A stretch of 64,000 nucleotides of DNA from Unio delphinus (GCA_029339505.1 JAQISU010000166.1:6067001-6131000); one strand, 5' to 3'. Positions 33,768-46,262 are shown, numbered from the stretch's first letter. Notes: generated from the letters alone by a model not told the origin. Numbers and translations are program-made.

Positions 33768-34399
33768 GTAATAAATTTTCCAACAAACGTAACAGCCTGT
33801 ACATCTACTCTGATTGATTACATCTACACTACCTATCCTACTAATCTGTACGAGATAAACATACCATGTTTCCCTGTTAGTGATAACTACTATATATGTG
33901 CAACTCGTAAGCAACAGAGCGCAACGGAAAGCAACTTACACTACTGCATGTAATACAGATGTTTCAAAAACTTTGCTAAACACGAATTTCTAACTGAACT
34001 AAATTTCCCTAACATAGTCCTAGATTATGACTTGTCTATCTGGAACCACTATTTCAACACAAACGCTCCTTTCTCAGAGAAGCCATTGCATCAAACACCG
34101 ATAACAGATTCATCTGGAATTACTTGCGAAACCTAACTTCAAAAAAACATACACTTTAGCTCCGTGTGAAATTTTAGTTGACGGCACTAGTTATACCGAA
34201 TGATGAGCTCGATATTGCAAACCAACTGAACCACTTTTTGTATATACAGTACTAATATGTCCCAAACGCTTGACAAGTCTACGGTAATCATACAGAACCT
34301 AATTTAGACAAATTTACTAAATTCGTGAATGGAAGTGTATCCGATCATGTTAGTTTCAACATTCACTTAATAATAATAAATTAATGACACTTTTTATAT

Positions 34400-35240
34400 T
34401 CTCAATAAACTTGACACAAACAAATCAGCTGGTCTGGATGGAATTCACCCCAAAACTATTAAAATGTCAGTTTTATCAATCTCAGAATCGTTGAAAGAAA
34501 TAAGTTACTGCAGTATCACTTCCTGTAAATGCCCAGTCAGTGAAGTTCGCAAATGTATTCGCAATTTATAAGAAAAATTGCAAGAATGACCCATCCACAT
34601 ATCGATCCCTATCTGTTATATCTGTACTTTGTAAAAAATATTGAAAAACATGTCAGCAAGCATATTTTCAGATATCTTTACAAGTACTAACTCCTCTATA
34701 GATTACAATCAGGTTTTCGAAAGAATCGTTCATGTCAAACTGCAATGACAAAACGTATAGACCAATGGCTACTAGCAGTAGAATCAGGCAAATGTACTGT
34801 CGCAATCTTCATTGATTAAAAAAGCTTTCGATTTGTTTGCCCATTTGATGCTCATTAAAAACAAAGTTCAGCCTACAAGTTTTCTCCAAACACAGTTGCT
34901 TGGTTTACGTCGTATCTCACTAATAAACACCATGTTGTTTGCAGGTTGCAGGATATATATATATAATAAACTTCGAATCTACCTAAACAATCTATCAGTT
35001 TGGTGCCATCAAAACAAAATGCATATTTATATCTCTAAAACGAAATGTATGACAATCAGAACAACGTTAAGTCTGTCTACTAACATGGATTTACTTCTAG
35101 CTCGAAAAGGCTTAAACGTATTTATTGTCAAAAATCAAAAACTTCTTGGTATGTACATTGATCAACACCTCAGCTCGCGTGCACAAATCGATCATCTATG
35201 TGCAATGGATGTAAAAGAATTACTATGTAAAAATTGATTT
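34400..35240 (+). pseudogene. LINE reverse transcriptase fragments
   Basis: Visible in order and in changing frames: SAGLDGIHPKTIKMS, a SYCSITSCKCPVSE-like stretch, KKAFDLFAHLMLIK, then after a gap LSVWCHQNKMHIYISKTKCM and KLLGMYIDQHLSSRAQIDHL. These are the AGLDGI, KAFD, NKMHIN..KTK and LLG..ID..L..W...I motifs of LINE reverse transcriptases. The segment between KAFD and LSVWC is shorter than expected and lacks the catalytic F/Y-ADD box; the reading passes directly from LFAG into low-complexity TATATA. Confidence 0.78.
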
Positions 35241-35956
35241 CAAAATTTCTACCTCCCTAATCAATTGAACATTATTTTTCGGGTAATATACTACCACTGA
35301 TAGATTACAGTTGTACCATATGGGAAAACAAATCCAATTATAATATGTCCAGAAGTCATAAACTCCAGAAATGGGCTGTCCGAATATTACTGAAACTTCC
35401 TGTTATGACTCCCTCGAAAGTTTTGTTTTCACGTCTGCAATGCCTTCCTGTACAAAAACATGTTCTTTATTTTAAAGGAGTCGTGACATAAAAGTCTTTA
35501 AACGGTCTTTCTCCAGATTATATATCTAACCTAATTGAATTAAGATAATCGAATACCGAGCGTAATCTCCGATTGACGGCTAACAAAAACTTCCAGATTC
35601 CGAGGTCACAAACCAATCAGTACAAAAGCTCATTTACTGTATCAGCACATCCTTTTTTGACCAGCTGGTATGATATTAAAAGATATAAATATATATCAAG
35701 CCACTTATGCTGAAATGTATGTACCTTTTTATTGCATTTTGTTCTTATTGTATTGCATTTTGTTCTTATTTGTATGTTTCCCAGTACAGATAGTCACACA
35801 GTCATTCATGTTAAATATATATATGAATGTGTGACTTTACTTGATTATGTGCATTGACTTGTAATTTTATTTTGTAGGATTTTTTTAACATAGCCAATTA
35901 CAATAACTGAGGACCACATGACCAAATGAGTTATCCTCGTTAAATATAGTTTATTA

Positions 35957-35978
35957 TTATCATCATCATTATTATTAT

Positions 35979-36039
<61 letters not shown>

Positions 36040-36058
36040 TGTAGTAGTAGTAGTGAAC
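35957..36058. repeat. Compound (ATT)n/(ATC)n/(AGT)n microsatellite, LINE tail
   Basis: ATT and ATC units lead into a long pure AGT block ending at ACACTAGC. It follows the LINE 3' UTR directly. Confidence 0.95.
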
Positions 36059-36148
36059 ACTAGCTCGTTCAAAGAACCTCTTTCTTAAAAATATATATTC
36101 GTAAATTATATTTTTATAAAGTTGTTTTTATAAATTAATCAGCAGGTA

Positions 36149-36394
36149 GGGGCAATAGGTGCCTGAGTAGTCTAAAACCCTCGCCTTTGCCGATCACTGC
36201 CAACTTTCCTCTGTGCGGGTTCGAGTCTGGGGCTCGACTAACTTGGGTATGTGAGAAAGCTGCCAGTAGTTTCCAGTGGATCGGTGATTCTTACCTGGGT
36301 TTTCCTGAATTCTTCCTCCCATTTATACTGCCCACCATGTATGAACTATCTTGATCTGAAAAAAAAAAATGGCGTTAAACAACACCAATAAGTA
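36149..36394 (+). mobile_element. SINE family B
   Basis: Head with GGTTCGAGTCTGGGGCTCG (B box), body with TATGTGAGAAAGCTGCCAG and TCTTCCTCCCATTTATACTG, 3' end TGGCGTTAAACAACACCAA. More diverged than the copy at 26138 but full length. Confidence 0.9.
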
Positions 36395-36530
36395 AGTATA
36401 TATTTTCAATGATGAGAAGAATAGAGAATTATTTTCTGAAATCACTGTAGACGTATGAAATTGTTTTAATTTTCGGTGTACTCTTTCAATGCTTTGCCTA
36501 GTTTTCTTCTTAACGCTGACTGTCGGCGTT

Positions 36531-36630
<100 letters not shown>

Positions 36631-36827
36631 GAGTTGGGTAACATAAATTTAACAAATGAAGACATTGATACTTAAATAACAAATGTTACGAATATCTAAT
36701 CTAATGTACAAGCATTTAAATAGCGTTTAATAAATAAACAGAATATGAATAGCAATTTTGGTTTCTTTGTTGTTTTCTTTTTTAAAGCGGAGAGTTTCTA
36801 AATTGTTGCACCGGAAGAAAACGGCGC

Positions 36828-37200
36828 GTTTAAAGTGCCATAACAGTGTATCCATACTTACTCATTTTATTTCTTGGTTAATGATTGGAATGATAAAATA
36901 ACTAATATGGAACTAAAAACGTGCTTTGTTTATGTTTCGATAGAAACGGAAGTAAGGCGTGTGTTCATAATATGACGTCAGACGATCTATACAGTCCGGA
37001 AATTACCGAGCGATAAAATTGGTCCGATGTGTAATATTTTCGAAAACATAACTGAGCGTATTTCTCACTTATTATGGAGAATTTTTCCATCGGGTTTGTT
37101 TATACCGCTTTCAGACTATATTTTCTATTCAAATGATACTAAATTTGATTTACGTTATCTATACTGGTATGGCACTTTAAGCATGCGAATTTGTACCAAG
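36828..37200 (+). repeat. Interspersed repeat family D, copy 1
   Basis: AAAGTGCCATAACAGTGTAT and TTTATTTCTTGGTTAATGA near 36830-36890, and TTTTCTATTCAAATGATACT near 37120, recur in the opposite orientation at 55870-56045. The copy here carries about 240 bp between the two shared blocks that the other copy lacks. Confidence 0.6.
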
Positions 37201-37728
37201 AACAAAACCAGAATAAAAACGAAATGTGTATTAAAAATATCACCAGCAAACAACGAAATGTACATACAGAAATACGATCCAATATGTTGTGAATGAATAA
37301 AACTTTATACCAGCTTACGTAAAACTCGTGAAGTTGATCCTGTTGATCTAGATCAACGCACTTATTCTGACATTCCTAGAAAGATGATTTCAACAAACAA
37401 TCCTTTAATGATCCTGTGTCACATATAGAAACTGCACAGTGTTCAAAAACTAAATATACTAATAAGAAAAGCCCATGATTTGATACATTCAACGTAAAAT
37501 GTTCAAATTTATTTGCGAAAGATATTTGACAGATTATTGCGAGGACCATTAACGTTTGGCATGAACTTAGAGAATCATCTTCAACGCAGATGGAAAGGAG
37601 TAATTAAATTAAAAGGTAATAAACCCAAAAAGGCTATTTCACCCATTTTACTAATAAATCTATCACACACAAATTCTTCTGCATGTATTGCAAGCAGGTT
37701 TAAAATCGTTTCCCACAGTTACACATAA
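37027..37728 (+). pseudogene. Decayed long frame, unidentified
   Basis: One reading frame runs about 234 codons with only about three internal stops (near 37294, 37426 and 37490), far fewer than expected in DNA this AT-rich. Segments read protein-like, for example KTREVDPVDLDQRTYSDIPR and NLENHLQRRWKGVIKLKG. I do not recognise the protein. It overlaps repeat family D at its start, so it may be the remains of a transposon gene. There is no host-gene evidence such as splice sites. Confidence 0.35.
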
Positions 37729-38042
37729 GGATCGAATAGGATTTCTAAAAGACGATACACTGGGTAGAACATATGACCTTGTAAGCTTTACACCTAAATG
37801 TACGATATTAATGAATTACTTCGTAGTATTGACTAAGTAAATAAAATGTCTCTGTAACACGGACAATCACTCATAAAGTTATGATTTATATTCAGTTTAT
37901 AGACCAGTAAGTAACTGAATAAAACAGTTTCAAACCTTGTGTATTCATTAATAGTAAATACTCTAATTGGTTTCATATAGACGGAGTGTGCAATCAATGG
38001 AGATTCACCCCCTTTGTCTATATTTGTTTTTCATGTGTGCAG

Positions 38043-38090
38043 AGATTTTAACCCATATGACTCAGATAAATATATCAGAGAAATAAACAG
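38043..38090 (+). CDS. Candidate 48-nt exon, copy 1
   Basis: Preceded by a strong pyrimidine tract and acceptor (TTGTTTTTCATGTGTGCAG) and followed by AACAG|GTAATA. In the only open frame it reads DFNPYDSDKYIREIN, with one leading and two trailing bases (phase-symmetric, 48 nt). Protein-like composition and good splice borders support an exon. No product is recognised. Confidence 0.45.
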
Positions 38091-38150
38091 GTAATATAAT
38101 ATATGTTCTTCTCAATACACATATGTGTCACTTACCTTTCATGTGTGCAG

Positions 38151-38198
38151 AGATTTTAACCCATATGACTCAGATAAATATATCAGAGGAATAAACAG
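38151..38198 (+). CDS. Candidate 48-nt exon, copy 2 (variant)
   Basis: Second copy in the tandem duplication, with one substitution that turns Glu into Gly (YIREIN to YIRGIN). The splice borders are retained. Because the exon is a multiple of three, including either or both copies would keep the frame, so mutually exclusive or tandem use is possible. Confidence 0.4.
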
Positions 38199-38297
38199 GT
38201 AATATAATATATGTTCTTCTCAATACACATATGTGTCACTTACCTTTCACGGTTCATTAAAACCTCGGATTGTGTGCTTCGCGTCTTTTATCTAACT

Positions 38298-38930
38298 TGC
38301 TACGACTCGATGTTCATAAACTATGTAACAGAAGAAAAAAAAGCAAAACCGACAAGTTTTGTAAAACTCAATAACAAATTTAATTATCAGAGTTATGAAG
38401 TGAAAATGTAATAGGAACTTACAGTATTGTGAATTTAATTAAAATAATACTAAAACTTTTTTTTTTCTTCTCAAGTTCACAAGAATCGAATGTTCTAAAT
38501 TAACTTCATATCATCGAATGTACATGTCTGCCAGCAGTCCTGATGTATCAAAAAGATATTGTTCAGAACTCCAATGAATAATTCACATTAGTCCCAGAAT
38601 AAATATTTTAGTGCACTGGGTACTTTTTATTTCCAATTAATAGCCCTAACAAATGTTTCTTCTCAAATAATCTCTAAAAACAATATTTAATACGTATGAA
38701 TATTAATGCCACAACAAGAACATACGAATTGAAAATGACTAAATTTTGTCCAGCTCCACGTACTTGTAAATATAAAGGGTGAAAGCGCATTTTGCTCTTG
38801 CTAGCTGCATGAATCGCTGCAAATATCCCTTATCGTTAACAAACCCACCTGACCCAATCCATTCCATAAGAAAAACTTATTACTTCCAAAAACCCAACTA
38901 TCCCTACCAGCCTTTGAGAAATTACCACCA
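38298..38930 (+). repeat. Repeat family C copy (LTR-like)
   Basis: Starts TGCTACGACTCGATG, then ACTATGTAACAGAAGAAA, CGACAAGTTTTGTAAAACTC and TTCAGAACTCCAATGAATAA, ending near CCTTTGAGAAATTACCA. No matching target duplication was found. Confidence 0.6.
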
Positions 38931-38944
38931 TATTATCAACAGGT

Positions 38945-38995
38945 TTTATTATTAATATTATTATTTATACTGTGAACACCTATTATTATTATTAG

Positions 38996-39053
<58 letters not shown>

Positions 39054-39085
39054 GTTATTATTATTATTATTATTATTATTAATTG
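38945..39085. repeat. (ATT)n microsatellite with interruptions
   Basis: Two ATT blocks separated by single-base interruptions, framed by TGTGAACACCTATTATT on the left and AATTGTGAACACTTACC on the right. The flanking TGTGAACAC words are themselves a short direct repeat. Confidence 0.95.
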
Positions 39086-39469
39086 TGAACACTTACCTAC
39101 ATCAACAACTATTAATACAATCCTGCGCAATATACACTCTTAATATTTTCAAGTAGAATTTAATATTTGTGTAAAAAAATGCGATGTAATCTCGTAGCTT
39201 TAGACGATCATTAAAATGTATAGTCATAAACAAAAATTACGCATAATACAAATACAATGATGTACAAAGAATTATTAAAAATATAAATATATACAACATA
39301 ATATTCCAAATTGTGACGCCTATGCCAAAATATTAAGAGAACAAGAAACAACTGTGGGTTTGATAGAGAAACAACTGATATCAATAAGAAATAGTGTAGA
39401 GCATGTAAATTCAATTCGAGATATACTAAGTATGTTAACTTTCCTGTCAAGTTTAAAAACTGACCGTGT

Positions 39470-40482
39470 ATAAATTACATTCTTTAATTACCCATCTAAA
39501 ATTCGAAAAATTAAGAACATGCTAACTCAGTGGAATAAAGTTTATTACCTGTATTTGGGAAGATACTAGTGACAAATCCATATGCACGGTTTCTTCAGGA
39601 GCTAAATACACTCTTTCATAAGTTTTTATGGCATGGGTCAAATGAAGAAATGGAAAGAATTATTTATGTGCATGTTTATCATGAGCGGGGATTCAAATTT
39701 TAAATATATTTAATTTTTGGTAATGATTTGAAACTCCATTGATTTTGAAAATTGCTGCCTGTTGAGTTTTTAAAAATCTGCATCAGTTCTCAGTTTCAAA
39801 TACTGATAGTCTATTTTTGGAATAGATTTTATAAACTCAGTACAGAAAGGATATCAGTCCATCTTATCATAGGTTTTAGGATCGCGTTTTGTAACTAACT
39901 AAATCATTTTTTTTAAATTGTCCCCGCTGAACAATTGTTAGAAAAGCGTATATGTTTTAATCCTGTTATATTAAAACAGATGGAAAAAGTGTGTAATAAA
40001 AACCATGGTTTCAGGAAGGCGTTAGATTTGTAAAATGATCGTGTTAATGAACATGGTTGTTGGATACGTTTCAATAGTTTAAACGGTAGGTTTTCTATTA
40101 ACACTTACTTCGTGGTCTTTCATCGCATACAGCCGGCAATCAAATCATGTAAAAATAAATTCAGAACCAATTAAAACTAATTTACAACAGCTATTTATAA
40201 ATATCGTTGTGTGCACTATTATTACAATAAAAAGGATGTTACGGTAGAAATGTACAATAGATTTAAGACACTGAAATACCAATTTTCAGATTCTGTAAGA
40301 AATTAAATTTTCAGAATCGTGAGTTTAGTGATATTTCTTGATACCATACTTAGGTATAAAATGTCCAAATTTTAGACGGTTGCAGTTTAAATATTACATT
40401 GCACTTTGGCTAGGAATAGGTCTCTCACAAGAATTATAAATATTTTAAACGAGGTGTTATTTTTGTATGCTTCGTGCAGAGA
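39470..40482 (+). pseudogene. Tx1/L1-like LINE, C-terminal remnant
   Basis: Across changing frames the plus strand gives KIRKIKNMLTQWNKVY, LQELNTLFHKFLWHGSNEEM, ERGFKF near 39690, NEHGCWIRFNSLNGRFSINT and FKYYIALWLGIGLSQ. The order KI..IKN.L..WN, LN.LF..F.W.G, GG.KM, N..FLS..EF/NF and QF+ILH matches the region after the reverse transcriptase in Tx1/L1-type LINEs. Many stops and frameshifts are present. The 5' part is not recognisable upstream of 39470, although 39280-39460 has an open helix-like stretch (REQETTVGLIEKQLISIRN). Confidence 0.6.
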
Positions 40483-40485
40483 CAT

Positions 40486-40486
<1 letters not shown>

Positions 40487-40529
<43 letters not shown>
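40487..40529. repeat. (GT)n microsatellite
   Basis: Pure TG run directly after the LINE remnant. Confidence 0.97.
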
Positions 40530-40532
<3 letters not shown>

Positions 40533-41060
40533 TAACTAAAATATCATTAAATCACACCTTACAATGAAAAAAGTAAGTGTATTCGGGTAAATAAAATTGT
40601 ACAATTATATATATTTGGAATTACAGAAAAAATTCTGTCGGAATCTACAATCTACATGTCCCATCTTTTTAATGAAAAAAATATTTAAATGAATCCGTTT
40701 TAGTTTTGGAGAATATTTGTAGAACCTGGATTTTATGAAAAAAATGCATATATATGTTCATTGTTAATATTGAACTACATTTCATTCACCCTTGACCTGT
40801 CTCGATCGAATAAGGGACATGGTCACATTACGCGCAATAATAAAGTATTGTATTTTCTTTAAATCAATGTACATTTTTTATTGCAAGGATTCTTTTAATG
40901 TTAACCTGGATATCTGCTATAAATTTGCAAGTCTTGATCTTTAAAGTGCCGATAAATAGTTTCGTATTTTGCATAGAGTAAGAATTTTAAAGAATAAGAA
41001 TTTCTCAGGTTTTCTTCAATGGTTATCCTCACTATTTAAAAACTACATTGCATATCTTAG
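40530..41060. other. No gene seen
   Basis: AT-rich sequence, no supportable feature. Confidence 0.5.
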
Positions 41061-41067
41061 GTGTAGT

Positions 41068-41320
41068 GTAAGTGTGTGTGTGTGCGTGCGTGTGTGTATA
41101 CGTGTGTATGTGTGCGATTTGGATTTTTAACGTAGCTTTAACAATTTTTTAGTCATATCACTATGATGTCTGCAGTGTTGCAGTTTATAGTGATGTCTAG
41201 CACTGGGACATCAATCCACAGACACTTAGGATGACGTCCCACCTAGTCACATTATCTGACACCAAGCCGACCAGTCCTAACACCAACCTTGTAATGCTGA
41301 GGTCCTAGCGAGATAGCTGT
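41068..41320 (-). mobile_element. SINE family A, 5'-truncated, with TG-rich tail
   Basis: TG-rich stretch (41068-41114), then TTTTTAACGTAGCTTTAAC, TCACTATGATGTCTGCAGTG and CCCACCTAGTCACATTATC. It ends near GAGATAGCTGTTG, so the tRNA-like head is missing. Confidence 0.88.
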
Positions 41321-41639
41321 TGTATAGTTAAATGGACTTTGAATACCATATTATTAGCGAATCGTTGCTGGGTATAATTCAGAGTATTGACTTTGATACG
41401 TGCATCTGTCCCAAAAATATTGCTATATCAGATTTGTATTTTCCACTTGCTGAACTTTAAATGGCATTATTAAATTAATTTTCATATAATTTTAATTATT
41501 GGTTGCACTTTAAGAAGTTTGTAATGTGTAGTGTGACAAATGTTATTTTATCTATTTTAATAAACGCTAAAGTTTGAATGGATTAGATTAATTCATGTTG
41601 AGTTTTCGAGCATTTGGGAACAGCCATTTTGGTTTACAG

Positions 41640-41721
41640 CTGTGGGTTTAGATCATGTACAATTTCCATATGTAGTATATCCAAGGAACACTCAGCCACA
41701 ATGCGTGAAAGTAACATAGAG
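41640..41721 (+). CDS. Candidate internal exon (weak)
   Basis: Acceptor TTTTGGTTTACAG and donor GAG|GTATGC bound an 82-nt segment whose open frame reads CGFRSCTISICSISKEHSAT and ends MRESNIE. The start phase fits the end phase of the 48-nt candidate exons at 38 kb. No family recognised. Evidence is limited to borders, openness and phase. Confidence 0.28.
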
Positions 41722-42004
41722 GTATGCCTACACTCTCAATATTGTGCGTGTTGCAAATGCAAACAATTTCACCTTACACCTGTCACTCTCTCAGAAAATA
41801 TTTGCAGAGCGTCCCTTGGGTGTAGGACAACATCACTCCAAACCAGCATAATAGAAAATAATACATATTCCTCTTCCCCAGCTTAAGTTTTGAAACTTTT
41901 AAAAGCATCACAAATATACCACTATACGGACTGAAAGATCGTGTCGATTTTAAAACAGGATGAGGGAGATGGAATTAAAGAAATAATACGAATCAATAGA
42001 TCTC

Positions 42005-42290
42005 ATATTTGATTCGATCATGCGTGTCACATGTAAATCCTATTTGATTCAATCATGCGTGTGACATGTAAATCCTATTTGATTCAATCATGCGTGTGAC
42101 ATGTAAATCCTATTTGATTCAATCATGCGTGTGACATGTAAATCCTATTTGATTCAATCATGCGTGTGACATGTAAATCCTATTTGATTCAATCATGCGT
42201 GTCACATGTAAATCCTATTTGATTCAATCATGCGTGTGACATGTAAATCCTATTTGATTCAATCATGCGTGTGACATGTAAATCCTTACA
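42005..42290. repeat. 35-bp minisatellite, 8 copies, highly uniform
   Basis: The unit is GATTCAATCATGCGTGTGAC followed by ATGTAAATCCTATTT. The first unit differs slightly (GATTCGATC), and two units carry GTGTCAC for GTGTGAC. Otherwise identical, so the array expanded recently. Confidence 0.95.
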
Positions 42291-42372
42291 ATCATAGGTG
42301 GCATTAATTGTGCACTTCCTTCTCATGTGCACCACTTCGTATAATAGTCAACGAAGACTGCACGGACGTGCC

Positions 42373-42601
<229 letters not shown>

Positions 42602-43164
42602 TGATTTACTTGTCTGTTAAGATCTCAAGCCAAACGTGCATAAAATACGTCTTTTCATCAACTCAAGGGAAGTGACACAAAACTTCCAAGGGTACAAGAC
42701 GACACACAAATATGTATATTTGTGACGGCTTAAAAAGTTTTAAAAAAATGCTAAACTTAAACTAGGGAAGGTGATTATGTTCCATCGTTCATCCTGCCTT
42801 TGAATTTTGTCCATGGAGGATTTTGTCCTGGGTAGAATTTGTCCAAAGGGATTATGCTTGTACTCATATTAGGATAGATGACGAGATAGGTCTGTCGATT
42901 TATAGAAACAATTTTTAAACGGATAGAGCCCCTACAAATTGACACTCTTTCATGAAGTACATTAATTATTTAATCATGAAAGCGTGTTGATTAAAATCTA
43001 ACTTATTAATGACAATTATAAACATTAAAATCTATCTTAACTTTCCAAGGTTTTAGCGTAACGAATTGACTGCCTGGTCAAAATCGGTCTTCGCCTTTGT
43101 AATTTAATTGCTAGGTAAAGAAAACAACAAGGGTTATTTATCATCTATAACCTGCCAGTTAGTG

Positions 43165-43476
43165 TGTGTGATTAGGATTTTTTAACGTAGCTTTAACAAT
43201 TGTTCAGTCATATCTCTACAATGTCTGCAGTGTGGCAGTTTATAGTGATGTCTAGCAGTGGGGCATCATGCCGCAGACATGTAGCATGATGTCCCACCCA
43301 GTCACATCATCCTAACCAGGCCGACCATTCCTAACACTAACCTCTTAATGCTGAGCGCCAAGCTAGTCAGATGTTAGTACCATTTTTGTAAGTCTTTGGT
43401 ATGACTCGGCCGGTGATCAAACCCACGACCCCCACCCCCGCGGCTGACGCTTATACCACTAGGCCATCGGAGCGGC
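43165..43476 (-). mobile_element. SINE family A, near full length
   Basis: Tail GTGTGTGATTAGGATTTTTT, body TCTAGCAGTGGGGCATCATG, head GTGATCAAACCCACGACC to ACTAGGCCATCGGAGCGGC. It has point changes in the A and B boxes. Confidence 0.92.
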
Positions 43477-43479
43477 TAT

Positions 43480-45000
43480 CTTTAGACATGCAAGTGGGTA
43501 AATAAATAGTCAGTTTGTTATTTTGTGTTCACCTGCCAATTAGAGCGTGATATTGGACCTATGTTGATTCATAGCCTGTCGGTTCCATATTATCTTGGCC
43601 AGCCTATCTGCACCTTGGTGGGTCGATACGATATTTCACTGCGTTGGGTTTGAGAATTTCATTTGATGCGGTAAGCCACCTTATCCAATCAAAATCAAGT
43701 TGTTCAAATTTGAACTATGTTCCAACATAATCGAGACAAGGAGGAGAACAAAACTGGAATGTCGTAAATAAACAATTTTCTACTGCCGGTCCGTATTTGC
43801 AAAAATACAACCTTTCCCTCAAATAGAATTGTAATGGCTTCTCTGTGGTACATATTCACATTTTTTATTTTAACCTTACTAGTTTCCTTATAAGGACAAT
43901 TGCTTCCATCATTTTCGGAAAAATATATACGCACCGCCATTAGAAGCAATTGGTTAGTTCATATGGCCATACACCACAATTAATTTTACTATATGTTATC
44001 TACATATATTTCTCAGCACTGACCTTTCCACAGTGTGACAATCAATACAAATCATATGACAATCTAAAATACCCCCAAAGATGACTTCACAGTGAAATTC
44101 TTGTCAAGGGTTGACCAGCATTTTTTTGAGCTGCTGCACTGTAAACATAACAGCATGTACACAGACCACATATTTCACTTCCGGATCATTACCAAGGCCT
44201 TATTACTCCATGTGCACTGTCGCCAAATTACACACTGACAACCACTCTCTCTGCTCATATTCTCAAGAATAAACAATTACCTTTAAATCCCTACCAAATA
44301 TGCATCAATATAACTCTTCTATCACCACCAAAATGAGAGAGGAAAAAATGTTCTAAAAATAGACTGGAACTACATTCGTGGATACTGAACTGGAAGTATT
44401 AATTGTGATGTGATTCCATATAACATGCTAAGGGAGGCAACAAATGAAATCCAATAGATGTCGCTAGGAAAAAGCGTTGAAATATCTGATCGATCCGCCA
44501 AGAACGTACTGTTGGCTTAACATGTCAGAGCCTTGGCATGCAAATATGGTCCAGTATGGGCCACGTCTTGAAAGTTGAGTTATAAACTTAAGGATGACCA
44601 GCAAAGGTTAGTGTTTATATAAGAACGGCGAAAATGTAGATTCAAGATTTCACAGTACCTGTTATGTATATTAAATTTGTATTATTTTCCTAACGAATGT
44701 ATGTTATGCATATCTGTATTTTGTAATTGACCTTGTCCAAAATCAAGCTCATAGTGTAACTCACCAATGACATTTATTTTGTAAGCAGCACATTTACATG
44801 AATTTGAGTTAAAGCATACAGTCTTGATTCTGACCTCAGATTCGTATTCAGTGGAAAATTCTAATAAGTGATAGAGTATCTTCGGAAAATGGTAAATGCG
44901 ACCTTGGTCAAGTGGAGGGTTATATAACATTATTTATCTAAAATGTCGTATTCTTGCTTTAACATTTTAAGCTGAATCAGTTGTATTGTTGTGTTCAGAT
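43480..45000. other. No gene seen
   Basis: AT-rich. Open frames near 43704-43949 and 44682-44930 on the minus strand lack splice signals or recognisable motifs. Confidence 0.45.
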
Positions 45001-45434
45001 TTTCAAACGGGTTGAATTATTTAATCAAATTTTTATTCACTGGAAATACAAAGTACTATTAACTATTCTTTGACTGGAACAATAATTTGGAATTATAGCG
45101 AATTCAGACAAGAACGTGTTTGGATTATAACAATAAGTGAAACATAAAAAGACTGTTAGTATATCACCACACTCCATGCCATTGGCACATTAGCACGTTA
45201 GAGGCTACAGGCACGTCATAACATTTAATATTGGAACTTCTTTTTGGAATAGCATTGGAATTCAGCTGGAACTTCGTACACATGGACTTGTGATATAACT
45301 TTTTGGACTATCTGGAATTTAATTCATAAGTCCCACTTAAAATTTAACTCTAGGTAAAAGTATTTGTTGAATTTTACAAAACATGTTGGTTTTCGCTCTT
45401 TTATGTTGGATAGTTTAAGATTAATAGTCGTAAC
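45000..45434 (-). repeat. Repeat family C, reverse copy
   Basis: On the minus strand it begins TGTTACGACTATTAATCTTA, followed by AACATGTTTTGTAAAATTCA and CCAAAAAGTTATATCACAAG. The order agrees with other copies. The distal border is uncertain. Confidence 0.6.
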
Positions 45435-45439
45435 AATTT

Positions 45440-46150
45440 CATATACAAATACAATGGAGACTCAAAACCCCGCCACCCCGAATATCAATAAAAACTAGAA
45501 AGTATTCTGTGCACGCAAAATTCTCTTTGTTAGTATGTTATGACATTGTAAGGGGTGGGTGGAGGGGTGGGTGATAATTGAAATTCCCTTTTTTAATTAG
45601 AGGATCTATATGAGTTTCAAGGTTTAACATTATAAAATTTATGACTGTTCTAGCCATCTGGTTCAGTATATCAACGTCAAAATTACACTAATATACATTA
45701 TATTCCAGAAGCATGCATGGCCGTAGAGAACGATCACGGAACCCTGGGGTAAGAAACACCCAGACCTCTCCTAGTTCTTGTTCATTAAATTTTTTAAAAA
45801 AGTGTTGTTGGGTCAGGGGTCTTGGATATGTATTACACACACCCCCCACCCCCGTTGTATGACCTGCTAACATGTGGGTGTATAAAAATAATGAGTAATC
45901 CAGAAATATTCTTTTATAGGATGGATAAGAGAAACACGATTGTCCAGTTTAATCTGGTTTTATTTGGTTGATTAATCGACAATATTTATGTACTATGCTC
46001 TTTATGAAAATTACACTTTTTCACGAAAAACGTAACAATGTTTTCAAGACTTGTACGGTGTACTTTCTACGTAAGTAAAAATTATCCATAAAAAAATTAT
46101 ATTTTTCAGACAATATAATTTTTCACTAGCGTTTACAGTTTTCACGGAAA
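45440..46150. other. No gene seen
   Basis: Contains G-rich (45550-45575) and C-rich (45841-45856) runs, otherwise AT-rich. No supportable exon. Confidence 0.45.
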
Positions 46151-46156
46151 AATCAG

Positions 46157-46262
46157 CCTTCCTGTGGATCCCATAACTTGCCGCCAGCACTTGAAAGGGG
46201 GTCTTCGCCAATTGACAAGATGAGGGAACGAGCCAAAGATCGGTTATCAAACCAATATTTAG
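46157..46262 (+). CDS. Candidate exon, unidentified
   Basis: After AAAAATCAG an open frame reads PSCGSHNLPPALERGSSPID, then KMRERAKDRLSNQYL, and meets donor TTTAG|GTAAGA. GC content is clearly above the flanks. The basic KMRERAKDRL helix and good donor make coding plausible; the acceptor has only a modest pyrimidine tract. The exon ends with one base of a codon. The next candidate at 46627 is not in the matching phase for a long product. Confidence 0.4.

Larger units (their letters stand above)
33390..35960 (+). mobile_element. Degenerate LINE (CR1/Jockey-like) on the plus strand
   Basis: Endonuclease remains (33420-33767), an RT finger/palm start (about 34400-34920), an RT C-terminal region (about 34970-35240), further C-terminal remains to about 35700, then a 3' UTR with GTTATCCTCGTTAAATATAG followed by an ATT/AGT array (35957-36058). 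The order and tail are those of a CR1-like LINE. Many stops and frameshifts are present, and sequence around the catalytic DD box is missing. Confidence 0.8.
38031..38249 (+). repeat. 108-bp tandem duplication containing a candidate exon
   Basis: Positions 38031-38138 and 38139-38246 are identical except for one A to G change. Each unit contains a polypyrimidine/AG acceptor, a 48-nt open segment and a GTAATA donor. Confidence 0.95.

Noticed and set aside
42005..42290. Regular 35-bp repeats as a CRISPR array
   Set aside because: Units follow each other with no unique spacers, and the genome is eukaryotic. The 27-, 28- and 36-bp arrays are rejected on the same grounds.
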